DNA of 64,000 bases, taken from contig NZ_FCNU01000021.1 of assembly GCF_001545115.1 (NCBI RefSeq), positions 62,001-126,000 of the forward strand, read 5' to 3'. Positions 26,082-34,554 of the stretch are shown piece by piece. Source of the stretch: Candidatus Protochlamydia phocaeensis. GTDB lineage: Bacteria; Chlamydiota; Chlamydiia; Chlamydiales; Parachlamydiaceae. The notes beneath the pieces are model-generated. The model was given only the letters and a program-made list of their open reading frames with translations. It had not been told where the DNA came from and did no database searches. The position numbers and the translations under genes were made by a program. Within the stretch, counting starts at the first letter, position 1. The number at the start of each line of letters is the position of its first letter.

Positions 26082-26801
26082 ATGAATCAGATTGAACATT
26101 TAATTCAAAACGCTTCTGTCATTGAGACTCGGTTAGGCTATTCTTTCAAAGATCGCTCTTTGCTTGTTTTAGCTTTTGTCCATCGCTCATTCATTAATGA
26201 AAACCGAGAAATCACTCAGCATAATGAACGCTTGGAATTTCTAGGGGATGCCGTTCTGGGCATGCTCATTTCCGATTACCTTTACCGCTATTTGCCGACT
26301 ACGCCAGAGGGACAATTGTCTTATTTGCGTTCCAGATTGGTAGAAGCCAGTTCGTGCGTCAGTTACATTCAGACGCTCAATATTGCGTCTTTCATTTTAT
26401 TGGGGAAAGGCGAGAGAATGAATGACGGACGGGGGCGCGAATCCATTTTAGCCGATCTTTTTGAGGCGATCATTGGAGCAATTTATTTGGACGGAGGCAT
26501 TGAAGCCGCCAAGCAATTTATTTTTGCGAATTTCACCAAACAGATTGAAGCCATTCTAGCAACCCCTTTGAGAAATTGGAAAGCGCTGCTTCAAGACTAC
26601 TGCCAAAAAAAGTATCAGCAAACACCCGTCTATAATGTTCTGCAAGAATCCGGCCCCGACCACAGCAAAGTGTTTCAAATTTCCGTTCTCATCAACCAGC
26701 AAGAATTAGGCCGTGGCACGGGAGCTTCAAAAAAAGAGGCTCAACAAGCGGCCGCAGCCGATGCGCTTTCACGATTCAACCTTCCCGAGATTTTTTCTTA
26801 A
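26082..26801 (+). CDS. rnc: Ribonuclease III
   Basis: A 239-residue double-strand-specific endoribonuclease that processes rRNA precursors and structured mRNAs. The signature NERLEFLGDAVLGM holds the catalytic Glu and Asp. The second acidic pair is in LADLFEAIIGAIYLDGG, and the C-terminal double-stranded RNA-binding domain runs from about residue 160 (KALLQDYCQKKYQQTPVYNV to SKKEAQQAAAADAL). I use ATG 26082 (MNQIEHLIQNAS); a TTG at 26061 would add seven residues and cannot be excluded. It leads an operon with radA, hemC and hemD, the same order as rnc-sms-hemC in Chlamydia. Confidence 0.95.
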   Translation: MNQIEHLIQNASVIETRLGYSFKDRSLLVLAFVHRSFINENREITQHNERLEFLGDAVLGMLISDYLYRYLPTTPEGQLSYLRSRLVEASSCVSYIQTLNIASFILLGKGERMNDGRGRESILADLFEAIIGAIYLDGGIEAAKQFIFANFTKQIEAILATPLRNWKALLQDYCQKKYQQTPVYNVLQESGPDHSKVFQISVLINQQELGRGTGASKKEAQQAAAADALSRFNLPEIFS

Positions 26802-26824
26802 TTTTGAATAAGGAGCGGCTTGCC

Positions 26825-28195
26825 ATGGCCAAACAAAAAAGCGTTTGGTACTGTTCAGAATGCGGACATAAACAGCTCAAATGGCTGGGACAATGTCCCT
26901 CGTGTACCCAATGGAATACCTTTCATGAAGAGTTAGAAATGTCATCTTTGCCTCGTCGTTTTGAGGCGCAACCGGTGGCAACGAGCAAGCCTGTCAAGCT
27001 CCAAGAGGTCAAACTGCAAGAGACCCCCCGCATTTTAACGCATATCGGCGAATGCGATCGCTTGATCGGCGGCGGGCTTGTGCCAGGTTCCTTAACCCTT
27101 GTCGGAGGCGATCCCGGCATCGGCAAATCGACTTTGATGCTTCAGCTTTCTTATGCTTTAGCCAAACAAGGTCTGATCGTCCTTTACATTTGCGGCGAAG
27201 AATCTGTTGAGCAAACGTCTTTGCGAGCCCAGCGTTTGGGCATCCAAACGGATAATTTATTGCTGCTTTGCGAGACCAACTTCTCTTTGATTAAATCTCA
27301 AATTGACCAGCTCAATCCGGATGTTCTCATCGTCGATTCTATCCAGATTGTCTATAAAAGCGAAATCACGTCAGCCCCCGGCTCTGTCTCTCAAGTACGC
27401 GAGACGACCACAGAATTTATGCACCTTGCCAAGGGACGAGGCATTGCCACTTTTTTGATCGGACACGTTACGAAGTCCGGCGAAATTGCAGGCCCGCGCG
27501 TCTTGGAGCACTTAGTTGACACTGTGCTTTATTTCGAGGGTGACAAGCAGCACAACTACCGCATGATCCGCGTGGTCAAGAACCGCTTCGGCCCCACTGA
27601 CGAGATTGCAGTCTTTCAAATGAAGCAATCGGGTTTAATCGAAGTCCCCAATCCATCGGAAATCTTTTTGGAAGAGCGCCGCAAAGAGGTAATCGGTTCT
27701 GTGATCATTCCGACTTTAGAAGGCTCGCGCCCCATCTTAATCGAGGTGCAAGCACTTGTCACCGATACAGTTTTCAGCACCCCCTCGCGCAGATGTACGG
27801 GGCTTGACCAAAACCGCCTGGCCCTCTTATTGGCTGTTCTGGAAAAACGCATGGGCTACCAATTGCACAAGTGCGATGTCTTTGTTTCGGTCGCTGGAGG
27901 ATTGCGCATTACCGAACCGGCCATTGACTTGGGAATTTTGCTCGCTTCCGCCTCTTCTATGCGCAACCGCATCATCGATCCGGAAACAACCGTCGTCGGA
28001 GAAGTGGGTTTGGGAGGAGAAGTGCGCAGCGTGCCCCGTTTAGAAAGTCGTCTGAAAGAGGCCATTCACATGGGATTCCGCCGCTGCATTATCCCCAAAC
28101 GCAATCTCAAAGGCATTTCCGACGATATCCGTCAGAAAATCGCCATCCAAGGGGTCGAATTTGTGGAGGAGGCCGTCGATGCAGTGCTCAAATAA
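26825..28195 (+). CDS. radA: DNA repair protein RadA (Sms)
   Basis: A 456-residue RecA-like ATPase and branch-migration helicase acting in recombinational repair. An N-terminal C4 zinc finger (CSECGHKQLKWLGQCPSC) is followed by Walker A GDPGIGKST, the RadA-specific KNRFGPTDEI motif and a C-terminal Lon-protease-like domain (about residues 285-456). The start is ATG 26825, with AAGGAG ten bases upstream; an in-frame TTG at 26804 lacks such support. The last 17 bases overlap the hemC start, so radA and hemC are translationally coupled. Confidence 0.95.
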   Translation: MAKQKSVWYCSECGHKQLKWLGQCPSCTQWNTFHEELEMSSLPRRFEAQPVATSKPVKLQEVKLQETPRILTHIGECDRLIGGGLVPGSLTLVGGDPGIGKSTLMLQLSYALAKQGLIVLYICGEESVEQTSLRAQRLGIQTDNLLLLCETNFSLIKSQIDQLNPDVLIVDSIQIVYKSEITSAPGSVSQVRETTTEFMHLAKGRGIATFLIGHVTKSGEIAGPRVLEHLVDTVLYFEGDKQHNYRMIRVVKNRFGPTDEIAVFQMKQSGLIEVPNPSEIFLEERRKEVIGSVIIPTLEGSRPILIEVQALVTDTVFSTPSRRCTGLDQNRLALLLAVLEKRMGYQLHKCDVFVSVAGGLRITEPAIDLGILLASASSMRNRIIDPETTVVGEVGLGGEVRSVPRLESRLKEAIHMGFRRCIIPKRNLKGISDDIRQKIAIQGVEFVEEAVDAVLK

Positions 28196-28877
28196 ATACG
28201 CTTCAGTCATTCAAATGGCCATTCCGGTGGGAGCGCGTTCCTCCCCTCTTTCGCGGGTACAGGTCAAAGAGGTGCTGCAGGCCTTGCAGCAATACCACCC
28301 TTTAGTTGATTTTATCGTTCACTTTTTATCGACGACAGGAGACCAAGACCAAAGCACCTCTTTGCGCACATTAGATAAAACGGATTTTTTTACCAAAGAA
28401 ATTGATCTAGGCATCTTGTCCGGGCATTTTCGCTTAGGCATTCATTCAGCAAAAGATTTGCCTGCCCCTCTTCCAAAAGGACTTTCCCTCATTTGCCTGA
28501 CAAAAGGCGTAGACGCTGCTGATGTGCTCGTCCTAAGGGATGGCGAAACCTTGGCGAGTCTGCCTTCTCAGGCTTGCATTGCCACTTCTTCTGCCCGAAG
28601 GGAAGAATGCGTCAAACTGTTAAGAACTGACTTATCTTTTTGCGATCTGAGAGGCACAATTGAACAGCGTTTGGCCAAGCTTGAACGAAAAGAGGCGGAT
28701 GGCGTCGTCGTAGCCGAGGCGGCTCTCATCCGGTTGGGCTTGACGCATCTCAATCGCATTCGCTTGCCGGGCCCTACGGCTGAAGGACAAGGTCAACTAG
28801 CCGTTGTTGCCTTAGAAGGAGACCAAGAAATGAGAACCTTATTTGCCTGTTTAGACGTCAGAAAAAATGGCAGCTGA
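28179..28877 (+). CDS. hemC: Porphobilinogen deaminase, short form without domain 3
   Basis: HemC joins four porphobilinogen units into hydroxymethylbilane in haem synthesis. The N-terminal motifs are present: ARSSPLSRVQVKEV, TGDQ, GHFRLGIHSAKDLPAPLP with the catalytic Asp region, and ATSSARREECVK with the Arg cluster. The protein is only 232 residues and ends soon after GQGQLAVVALEGDQEMRTL. Typical HemC is about 310 residues, and its missing C-terminal domain 3 carries the cysteine that binds the dipyrromethane cofactor. The stop is followed directly by hemD, with no frameshifted remainder visible. I recall that Chlamydia HemC is similarly short, so this may be a lineage trait. ATG 28179 has GGAGGA eight bases upstream. 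Confidence 0.88.
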   Translation: MQCSNKYASVIQMAIPVGARSSPLSRVQVKEVLQALQQYHPLVDFIVHFLSTTGDQDQSTSLRTLDKTDFFTKEIDLGILSGHFRLGIHSAKDLPAPLPKGLSLICLTKGVDAADVLVLRDGETLASLPSQACIATSSARREECVKLLRTDLSFCDLRGTIEQRLAKLERKEADGVVVAEAALIRLGLTHLNRIRLPGPTAEGQGQLAVVALEGDQEMRTLFACLDVRKNGS

Positions 28878-29559
28878 TCCCCAAGATTTTGCTTCCAAGC
28901 AGATCCTTTACACAGGCCTGGATCCGCATCACTATCAAGGAAAGGGAAACGTCACGCATGTGCCCTTGATCGAGATCGTCCCTCGCCCGCTAAGCGATCC
29001 GGCTATCCAGCCTGTGCTTAGCCAATTTGCGCAGTATACACATGTCATCGTGACCTCTAAAAGCACCATCCCCATTTTACAAGACTATCTTTGCCGGCTC
29101 GGCTTTTCTTTGCAAGAATGGGCCCAAAAATCCACATTGGCTGTTGGCCGCGCAACCGCTGCTCATTTATCCGCATGCGGCATCCATCCCATGCGGGTGG
29201 CCAAAGAAGAGACGGCGGAGGGGCTTCTATACGAGATGGATTCCATGTCCTTAAAAGATGCTTTCTTTTTATGGCCCCATTCCGCTCAATCCCGCCCCGT
29301 CTTAAAAAATTACTTTTCCCGGCACAAGATTGCCTTTCAAGACTGCCTTCTTTACGATACGCTCCCTCATTACCCCTCTTATTTGCCAGATGTAGACGCC
29401 TTTGACGAAATTGTTTTTACTAGCCCATCGACCGTCAAGGCCTTTGTGCAAATTTTCGGTTCACTTCCTGCGCATAAGCAATTAACGCCGATTGGCCCTA
29501 TAACAGCCTCCTGCCTAAAAGCATATCTTTCACAATCTAATTCGATCTTGCTTAATTAG
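28867..29559 (+). CDS. hemD: Uroporphyrinogen-III synthase
   Basis: A 230-residue HemD-type protein that closes hydroxymethylbilane to uroporphyrinogen III. The sequence is weakly conserved in this family; the expected pattern is visible in [30 protein letters not shown] and the late signature [18 protein letters not shown] followed by [10 protein letters not shown]. It overlaps hemC by 11 bases. With hemC here and hemE/hemG at 41.6-44 kb, much of the late haem pathway lies in this window. The short hemC just upstream is not compensated by an extension of HemD. Confidence 0.87.
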   Translation: MAADPQDFASKQILYTGLDPHHYQGKGNVTHVPLIEIVPRPLSDPAIQPVLSQFAQYTHVIVTSKSTIPILQDYLCRLGFSLQEWAQKSTLAVGRATAAHLSACGIHPMRVAKEETAEGLLYEMDSMSLKDAFFLWPHSAQSRPVLKNYFSRHKIAFQDCLLYDTLPHYPSYLPDVDAFDEIVFTSPSTVKAFVQIFGSLPAHKQLTPIGPITASCLKAYLSQSNSILLN

Positions 29560-29626
29560 TCTTCTTAAGCCAAAATGCCATTCAAAGAGACTATTTAAGA
29601 AAAAACAATCTTTAAAAGGAGTGGAT

Positions 29627-30256
29627 ATGACTCAACAAGGATCTTCTCAGCAGTATCAACTGCCCCCTCTTCCTTACGATTTTGGCGCTTTAGAACCTGT
29701 CATCAGCGCAGAAATTATGACATTGCATTATACGAAGCACCACCAAGCCTATGTCAACAATCTCAATAAAGCCTTAGAACAGTATGCCGACGCTCAACAA
29801 AAGCAAGATTTAGCTGCTATGATTGCTCTGCAATCAGCAATTAAATTCAATGGAGGAGGCCATGTTAATCACTCCATTTTCTGGACGAACCTCTCTCCTA
29901 AAAATAAGGATGGCGGCGCCCCTCCAGAAGGAGCGTTAGCAGATGCGATTAATCGCGAATTCGGCTCTTTACAAACGCTCATCGACCACCTCAGCACCAA
30001 AGCAGTTGCTATCCAAGGATCCGGCTGGGGATGGTTAGGATATGACAAAAATAAAAACACCCTAACTTTGGCAACTTGCGATAACCAAGATCCTCTTTCC
30101 ACCAAAGGATTAGTCCCCTTATTAGGCATTGACGTATGGGAACATTCCTATTATCTTCAATATAAAAATGCCCGAGCTGATTATGTCAAAGCCATCTGGC
30201 AAGTTGTAAACTGGAAAAATGTCGCCGAGCGCTATCAAAAAGCTGCATCTAAATAG
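29627..30256 (+). CDS. sodA: Superoxide dismutase (Fe/Mn family)
   Basis: A 209-residue Fe/Mn superoxide dismutase that removes superoxide in the cytoplasm. Metal ligands are visible: His34 (MTLHYTKHH), the His in GHVNHSIFW, and Asp and His in [10 protein letters not shown]. The [11 protein letters not shown] motif is also kept. The gene symbol is a choice; the metal cannot be fixed with certainty, although a Gly-Gly-Gly before HVNH resembles Mn-type enzymes. ATG 29627 follows AAAAGGAG; a GTG at 29621 is less likely. A good intrinsic terminator follows. In Chlamydia sod also neighbours accD, as here except for the inserted WD40 gene. Confidence 0.93.
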   Translation: MTQQGSSQQYQLPPLPYDFGALEPVISAEIMTLHYTKHHQAYVNNLNKALEQYADAQQKQDLAAMIALQSAIKFNGGGHVNHSIFWTNLSPKNKDGGAPPEGALADAINREFGSLQTLIDHLSTKAVAIQGSGWGWLGYDKNKNTLTLATCDNQDPLSTKGLVPLLGIDVWEHSYYLQYKNARADYVKAIWQVVNWKNVAERYQKAASK

Positions 30257-30271
30257 ACTCTCTCCTCTTGA

Positions 30272-30312
30272 GTGCACCCTCTTTAGCGGGTGCACACTCT
30301 TTTAATTTTTTC
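30272..30312 (+). terminator. Intrinsic terminator after superoxide dismutase
   Basis: An eight-base-pair GC-rich stem (GTGCACCC / GGGTGCAC) with an eight-base loop is followed by TCTTTTAATTTTTTC. Confidence 0.85.
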
Positions 30313-30484
30313 TTCAACTCCTTTCCCTTCCCTTAACTCTTTTTAATAAGTTGATGTGAATAGTTAGAATAATTCTTTTAATAAAATTATTAAATTATTT
30401 AATTTTAAAAAATCATTCCCATTCCTTATTATTTCCCCTCTCTATTTTTTATTATCTATCTATAATTTTTTAATAGGATAATCT

Positions 30485-32035
30485 ATGCATATTATTTCTG
30501 CCTGTAGTCATCCACGTGAAGCCTCTTGCTTTTTTCCCAAGCTTAAAGTCTCTTGCCACGATTCTTTAGACAATATCCATCGAATTATGCAAGTGTTAAA
30601 AGAACACCATCAATTTACCCCTTGTGTAAAAGACACGCTTCCTTTCAGAATTGAAAGCCTCATAGAGGAAAGACAAGAGATTCTTACTTTAATGAAATTA
30701 GCAAAGGCAATTTTTCCCGGTCTATCGGAAAAAGACTGCTATTTCCATGAAAAAGTAAAATGCAAGCTTTCATTAAATTGCGAAGAATTAGCCGCTTGGG
30801 AAAAAAAGCAGGAGATACGAACAGCCCTCCTAAAGAAAGAGTTCGGAAATCAGCTTGGCTTGCCTCAGAATAAATCCATCCTCCAATCCTTACAAGAGAT
30901 CGAGCAAACTGAATTGGCAAAGGAAAGAATTGGAGAGCTTTTTGCTCAACTACTATATGAAGTTGATTATGGTCCTGTTATTCCAACCTCCGCGCGCAGG
31001 AAAAAACGCAAGGCGACACAGGAGCTGCACGCTTCGGCAGAGAAAAAATCCACGGTCGATACGAACGCAAAAATTTCTCACCTTCTTTCTTTCGATTTTG
31101 ACATACTTGTCTCTAAGAAAGAAACTCTTAAGAGTCATCTTTATGGTCAGTTAGGCAATGGCAATTCTTTTTTCCCTATACTTAGCATTAGGCAAACGAT
31201 AAATGGATTGGTCGCTTGCACCATAAAAAATATGTTTATTTCCAATGAAAGTAAAGATCGAGAAGCTAGCTCTGCTTTTTTCTGTTATGGCTTGCCGGAT
31301 CCACATGAACAGTTCGTCCACTTGGACTGCGAAGATGATCTTCTTGCGACCTCCTCTTCTTCTGGAGCCATACAAATATGGAAAAGCCAAACAGAGGAAA
31401 AAGGACAAGAATCCAAGGTTCAATTCCACTATAAAATCGATAAATTGTTAGGAGCTGAATATAAATTAAAATTCAAAGATAAATACTTCTTTATAGGAAG
31501 CAACAAAGGTCATTTGAATGTCTATGACAAGGATACTTTTGAGCCAAAAGTGACTTTGCAAGGCCCTAATGGAAGAATTGAAAGTTTAGATTTCTCATAT
31601 CCTCATCTAGCCTGCGGAAGCAGCACCCGCACCGTTCAACTTTGGGATATAGACAGGCAAACTCAATATTGGACAAATTGGCGCTTTCAGCGAACAGTTA
31701 TCGCTGTACAATTTCTGAATCCTCAGGAATTGATAGGAGCGGAAAAAAAGGAAATTAAATTTTTAGATACGCGCTTAAATCAAAATTGTGTGTTAAATAC
31801 AGTATTTTCAAATAGGGATATCGTGGATTTAGCAGTCCTTCCTTCCACCACCACCTGTTTAGTCGGAACATCAGGAGGAGATATAACTGTCGTAGACATG
31901 CGACTGCCTACTGCAAAGCAAGAGGTTTTACAACAAGAAAACTGTTCTATTACATGCCTTCATTTTAAAGATGGTCAATTGGTTTATGGATTGAAAAATG
32001 GGGAAATAAAGCAAATAAATTTATCCAATCCATAA
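30485..32035 (+). CDS. WD40-repeat protein with NLS-like basic cluster (eukaryote-like)
   Basis: A 516-residue protein. The N-terminal 160 residues are helical and charged (LIEERQEILTLMKLAKAIF; LQSLQEIEQTELAKERIGEL). A basic cluster, SARRKKRKAT, at about 169-178 resembles a monopartite nuclear localisation signal. From about residue 275 to the end there are WD40-like blades: ATSSSSGAIQIWK, IGSNKGHLNVYD, ACGSSTRTVQLWDI, VGTSGGDITVVDM and VYGLKNGEIKQINL. No F-box is seen. It could be a secreted scaffold that acts in the host nucleus or cytosol (inference). It sits between sod and accD, interrupting the order known in Chlamydia, and has a very AT-rich leader. Confidence 0.7.
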   Translation: MHIISACSHPREASCFFPKLKVSCHDSLDNIHRIMQVLKEHHQFTPCVKDTLPFRIESLIEERQEILTLMKLAKAIFPGLSEKDCYFHEKVKCKLSLNCEELAAWEKKQEIRTALLKKEFGNQLGLPQNKSILQSLQEIEQTELAKERIGELFAQLLYEVDYGPVIPTSARRKKRKATQELHASAEKKSTVDTNAKISHLLSFDFDILVSKKETLKSHLYGQLGNGNSFFPILSIRQTINGLVACTIKNMFISNESKDREASSAFFCYGLPDPHEQFVHLDCEDDLLATSSSSGAIQIWKSQTEEKGQESKVQFHYKIDKLLGAEYKLKFKDKYFFIGSNKGHLNVYDKDTFEPKVTLQGPNGRIESLDFSYPHLACGSSTRTVQLWDIDRQTQYWTNWRFQRTVIAVQFLNPQELIGAEKKEIKFLDTRLNQNCVLNTVFSNRDIVDLAVLPSTTTCLVGTSGGDITVVDMRLPTAKQEVLQQENCSITCLHFKDGQLVYGLKNGEIKQINLSNP

Positions 32036-32158
32036 GAGCTTGTCTGACAGGCATCCCATAATTTGATGCCTGGCTTTTATATGAGAAAGTTCTCGCAAAG
32101 CGGAACTTTGAAAAATAGAGAATCAGGAATTTAATTCTGTGGGCATTTTTTAGGTTAT

Positions 32159-32271
32159 TAACTTGAGTGTGGAGTTTTTGCTCTTTCGACTGCGTCAAAG
32201 TCTCGGAAATGAACAATGGCAAGAGCTTTTCCCGTCAGTCCAAAGGATAAAAAAACGCCAAACTCAGGTTA
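32159..32271. repeat. MITE-like inverted repeat, family 1, copy B (short)
   Basis: The ends TAACTTGAGTGTGGAGTTTT and, inverted, TAACCTGAGTTTGGCGTTTT bracket a 113-base element; its left arm contains CTCTTTCGACTGCGTCAAAG, almost identical to copies D and E. It is shorter than copies A and C, consistent with an internal deletion. Confidence 0.75.
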
Positions 32272-32398
32272 TTAAACCTTCTAAGTGCCTATTATTGAAA
32301 AGCTCTTGTATTATTCCGCCGTGTCGATTAATATTACTTTGTTTTGATTCAATTGATTTAATCTAGTCAAAAAAACGCGCAAATACAGACAATCTATT

Positions 32399-32464
32399 AG
32401 AAGGTGTATTAAAAACGCTAATGACCTATATTTGAGGTTAGTATGGGTTTGAATACACCCTTTT
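32399..32464. repeat. Inverted repeat, family 2, minimal copy
   Basis: The two tips AAGGTGTATTAAAAACGCTA and, in inverse, AGGGTGTATTCAAACCCATA are joined directly through ACCTATATTTGAGGTT, so almost nothing but the terminal arms remains. The full-length relative is at 44059-44220. Confidence 0.75.
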
Positions 32465-32598
32465 AAAGGCAGATATGCCCTAGCTTGTCGATAAAAGCAT
32501 AGATATTTGTTCTAAACTTTTATTATTCAGCGTTAAAGACACCTTTATTCAAATTTCTGATTAATAAAAGTCAAACATTCATAAAACAAGAGTTCACG

Positions 32599-33534
32599 AT
32601 GGGATTATTCTCTAGAGATAAGCCAAAAATTAAAATTCAAACGACTAAAAAGGATGGATTTAGCGGCTGGCTTAAATGTACGCATTGCAATGAGCTGATT
32701 CATACCAATGAACTAGAGCAAAATCAAAATTGTTGTCCGAAATGCGACTATCACTATCGCCTTCCAACCGACGAGCGCATTAAAAGTTTGAGCGATGCCG
32801 ACACTTTCGAACCCTTATTCAATAATCTTCAGCCTATCGACTCCCTAAAATTTGTCGATACGGAACCTTATCCCAATCGCTTAGCAAGCGCTCAAGAGAA
32901 ATCGGGCCATAATGAAGCTGTCGTTGTGGGGACATGCCTGCTCAATAAACACAAAATCGCTTTAGGCGTGTTAGACTTTAATTTCATGGGTGGCTCAATG
33001 GGATCGGTTGTAGGTGAACGGCTAACCCGCTTGATTGAGCTTGCCATTCACGAACGCTTGCCCTTGGTGATTGTTTCCACATCAGGTGGAGCCCGCATGC
33101 AAGAGTCGATCTTATCCTTAATGCAAATGGCCAAAACCTCTGCTGCTTTAGCTAAAATGCATGAAGCGGGCCTGCCTTATATTTCTGTATTGACTAATCC
33201 AACCACAGGCGGAGTAACAGCCTCGTTTGCCTCTTTGGGAGATATTATTATTGCCGAGCCCAACGCGTTAATTTGCTTTGCGGGGCCACGGGTCATCGAA
33301 CAAACAATTGGTCAGCAACTTCCACCAGGAGCACAGAAATCCGAATTTTTACTTCAGCATGGAATGATTGATTGCATTGTTAAACGGCAAGAGCTGAAGC
33401 AAAAATTATCGGAGTTAATCGATTTCTTAAAAGGCAATCCTTTAGAAGAAGGAGAACTCAATAATCATTCCAATTCCTCTCTTAATAAACTTTCCAATAA
33501 AAAATCTTCCCTCTCAAAAGAATCAAAATTTTAA
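32599..33534 (+). CDS. accD: Acetyl-CoA carboxylase carboxyltransferase subunit beta
   Basis: A 311-residue beta subunit of the carboxyltransferase that, with AccA, transfers CO2 from carboxybiotin to acetyl-CoA in the first step of fatty-acid synthesis. The N-terminal zinc ribbon uses Cys27, Cys30, Cys46 and Cys49 (CTHC and CPKC). Crotonase-fold motifs include LDFNFMGGSMGSVVGE, VSTSGGARMQESI and NPTTGGVTASFASLGD. The last 25 residues or so (NNHSNSSLNKLSNKKSSL) are a Ser/Asn/Lys-rich tail beyond the family's normal end. It leads the accD-dut-ptsN-ptsN2 run, the same order as I recall in Chlamydia. Confidence 0.95.
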   Translation: MGLFSRDKPKIKIQTTKKDGFSGWLKCTHCNELIHTNELEQNQNCCPKCDYHYRLPTDERIKSLSDADTFEPLFNNLQPIDSLKFVDTEPYPNRLASAQEKSGHNEAVVVGTCLLNKHKIALGVLDFNFMGGSMGSVVGERLTRLIELAIHERLPLVIVSTSGGARMQESILSLMQMAKTSAALAKMHEAGLPYISVLTNPTTGGVTASFASLGDIIIAEPNALICFAGPRVIEQTIGQQLPPGAQKSEFLLQHGMIDCIVKRQELKQKLSELIDFLKGNPLEEGELNNHSNSSLNKLSNKKSSLSKESKF

Positions 33535-33551
33535 TTTAACGAGTAAGTCTT

Positions 33552-34004
33552 ATGCACGATAAATCCCAAGGCACATTGGATATTCCCACTTTAATTGAAG
33601 ATGAAGAATTATTGCCCTTTTATATGACTTCTGGCGCTGCCGGCGCGGATGTCAAAGCGTATTTGAAAGAGCCCCTTATTATCCCTCCCGGACAATCAGC
33701 CCTAGTTCCAACAGGCATGCGTGTCGCTATACCGGAAGGATATGAGATCCAAGTTCGCCCAAGAAGCGGATTGGCTCTTAAACATCAAATTACCGTGTTA
33801 AACACGCCCGGTACAATCGATGCTGATTACCGCGGAGAAATTAAAGTTATTTTAATCAATCATGGGACCCAGGAATTTACCATCACGCCAGGCATGCGCA
33901 TTGCCCAACTTATTTTGGCCCCAGTTTTAAAAGCTAATTTCGTGCTTTCATCCGAACTTGCCCTCACTCAACGTGGCATGGGAGGCTTTGGACATACGGG
34001 TTAA
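33552..34004 (+). CDS. dut: Deoxyuridine 5'-triphosphate nucleotidohydrolase
   Basis: A 150-residue trimeric dUTPase that converts dUTP to dUMP, keeping uracil out of DNA. The five motifs are present: [10 protein letters not shown] (I), [10 protein letters not shown] (II), [18 protein letters not shown] (III), GMRIAQLIL (IV) and [11 protein letters not shown] (V). The final Phe-Gly-x-Thr-Gly closes over the active site of the neighbouring subunit. It lies 17 bases after accD and 18 bases before ptsN, so the run is probably one transcript. Confidence 0.96.
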   Translation: MHDKSQGTLDIPTLIEDEELLPFYMTSGAAGADVKAYLKEPLIIPPGQSALVPTGMRVAIPEGYEIQVRPRSGLALKHQITVLNTPGTIDADYRGEIKVILINHGTQEFTITPGMRIAQLILAPVLKANFVLSSELALTQRGMGGFGHTG

Positions 34005-34022
34005 AGTAAATAGAGTTAAATC

Positions 34023-34478
34023 ATGATGAAAATGCCACTTTCCCATTACATGGATCCTCGGCTCATCGTTTTCTTGAATGCCGATCATCGAGACAGCGCC
34101 CTCCACCAGCTCGTTCACGTGATTTATCAAGCAGGCAAATTAAAAGATGAAGAGCTTTTTTATCGAGCGATCATTGAAAGAGAGAAAATTGTTTCAACGG
34201 GAATTGGAATGGGTGTAGCCATTCCGCATGCCAAACTGCCAGCCTATGACCACTTTTTTATTGCTATTGGAATTTTACAAAAACCCGTAGATTGGCAAGC
34301 CTTAGATGAAGCGCCCGTCCGTCTTATTTTCATGATTGGAGGACCGGATGATAAACAAACAGAATACTTGCAGTTATTATCAAGTTTAACTCAAGCCATC
34401 AAGGATGAAGATAAACGGAAAAAATTGTTAAATTCTACGGATCCAACCGATATTATTGAATTATTTCAAACAATTTGA
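34023..34478 (+). CDS. ptsN: Nitrogen-PTS EIIA protein
   Basis: A 151-residue EIIA-Ntr domain. The phosphoacceptor is His69 in GMGVAIPHAK, and the typical GGPDDKQTEYLQLLSSL helix follows. In other bacteria such proteins receive phosphate from NPr and control regulators and potassium transport rather than sugar uptake. The EI/NPr partners are not in the window. The start is ATG 34023 (MMKMPLSH); the second Met at 34026 is equally possible. A second, larger EIIA gene follows 76 bases downstream. Confidence 0.9.
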   Translation: MMKMPLSHYMDPRLIVFLNADHRDSALHQLVHVIYQAGKLKDEELFYRAIIEREKIVSTGIGMGVAIPHAKLPAYDHFFIAIGILQKPVDWQALDEAPVRLIFMIGGPDDKQTEYLQLLSSLTQAIKDEDKRKKLLNSTDPTDIIELFQTI

Positions 34479-34554
34479 TAGATCATATTAACTAAAATAG
34501 GTATAAGATCATTCAAAGCTGCTTTTATTGTTTTGATAGCCAAAGAGTGTAAGT

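Larger units (their letters stand above)
32036..32598. other. Gap holding one copy each of two inverted-repeat families
   Basis: This 563-base space between the WD40 gene and accD contains a family-1 element (32159-32271) and a short family-2 element (32399-32464). No gene or RNA was recognised in the remainder. Small frames here are products of the repeats. Confidence 0.7.

Noticed and set aside
31965-32222. A minus-strand frame resembling a frame at 56950-57144
   Set aside because: The similarity comes only from the shared family-1 repeat, not from a conserved protein.
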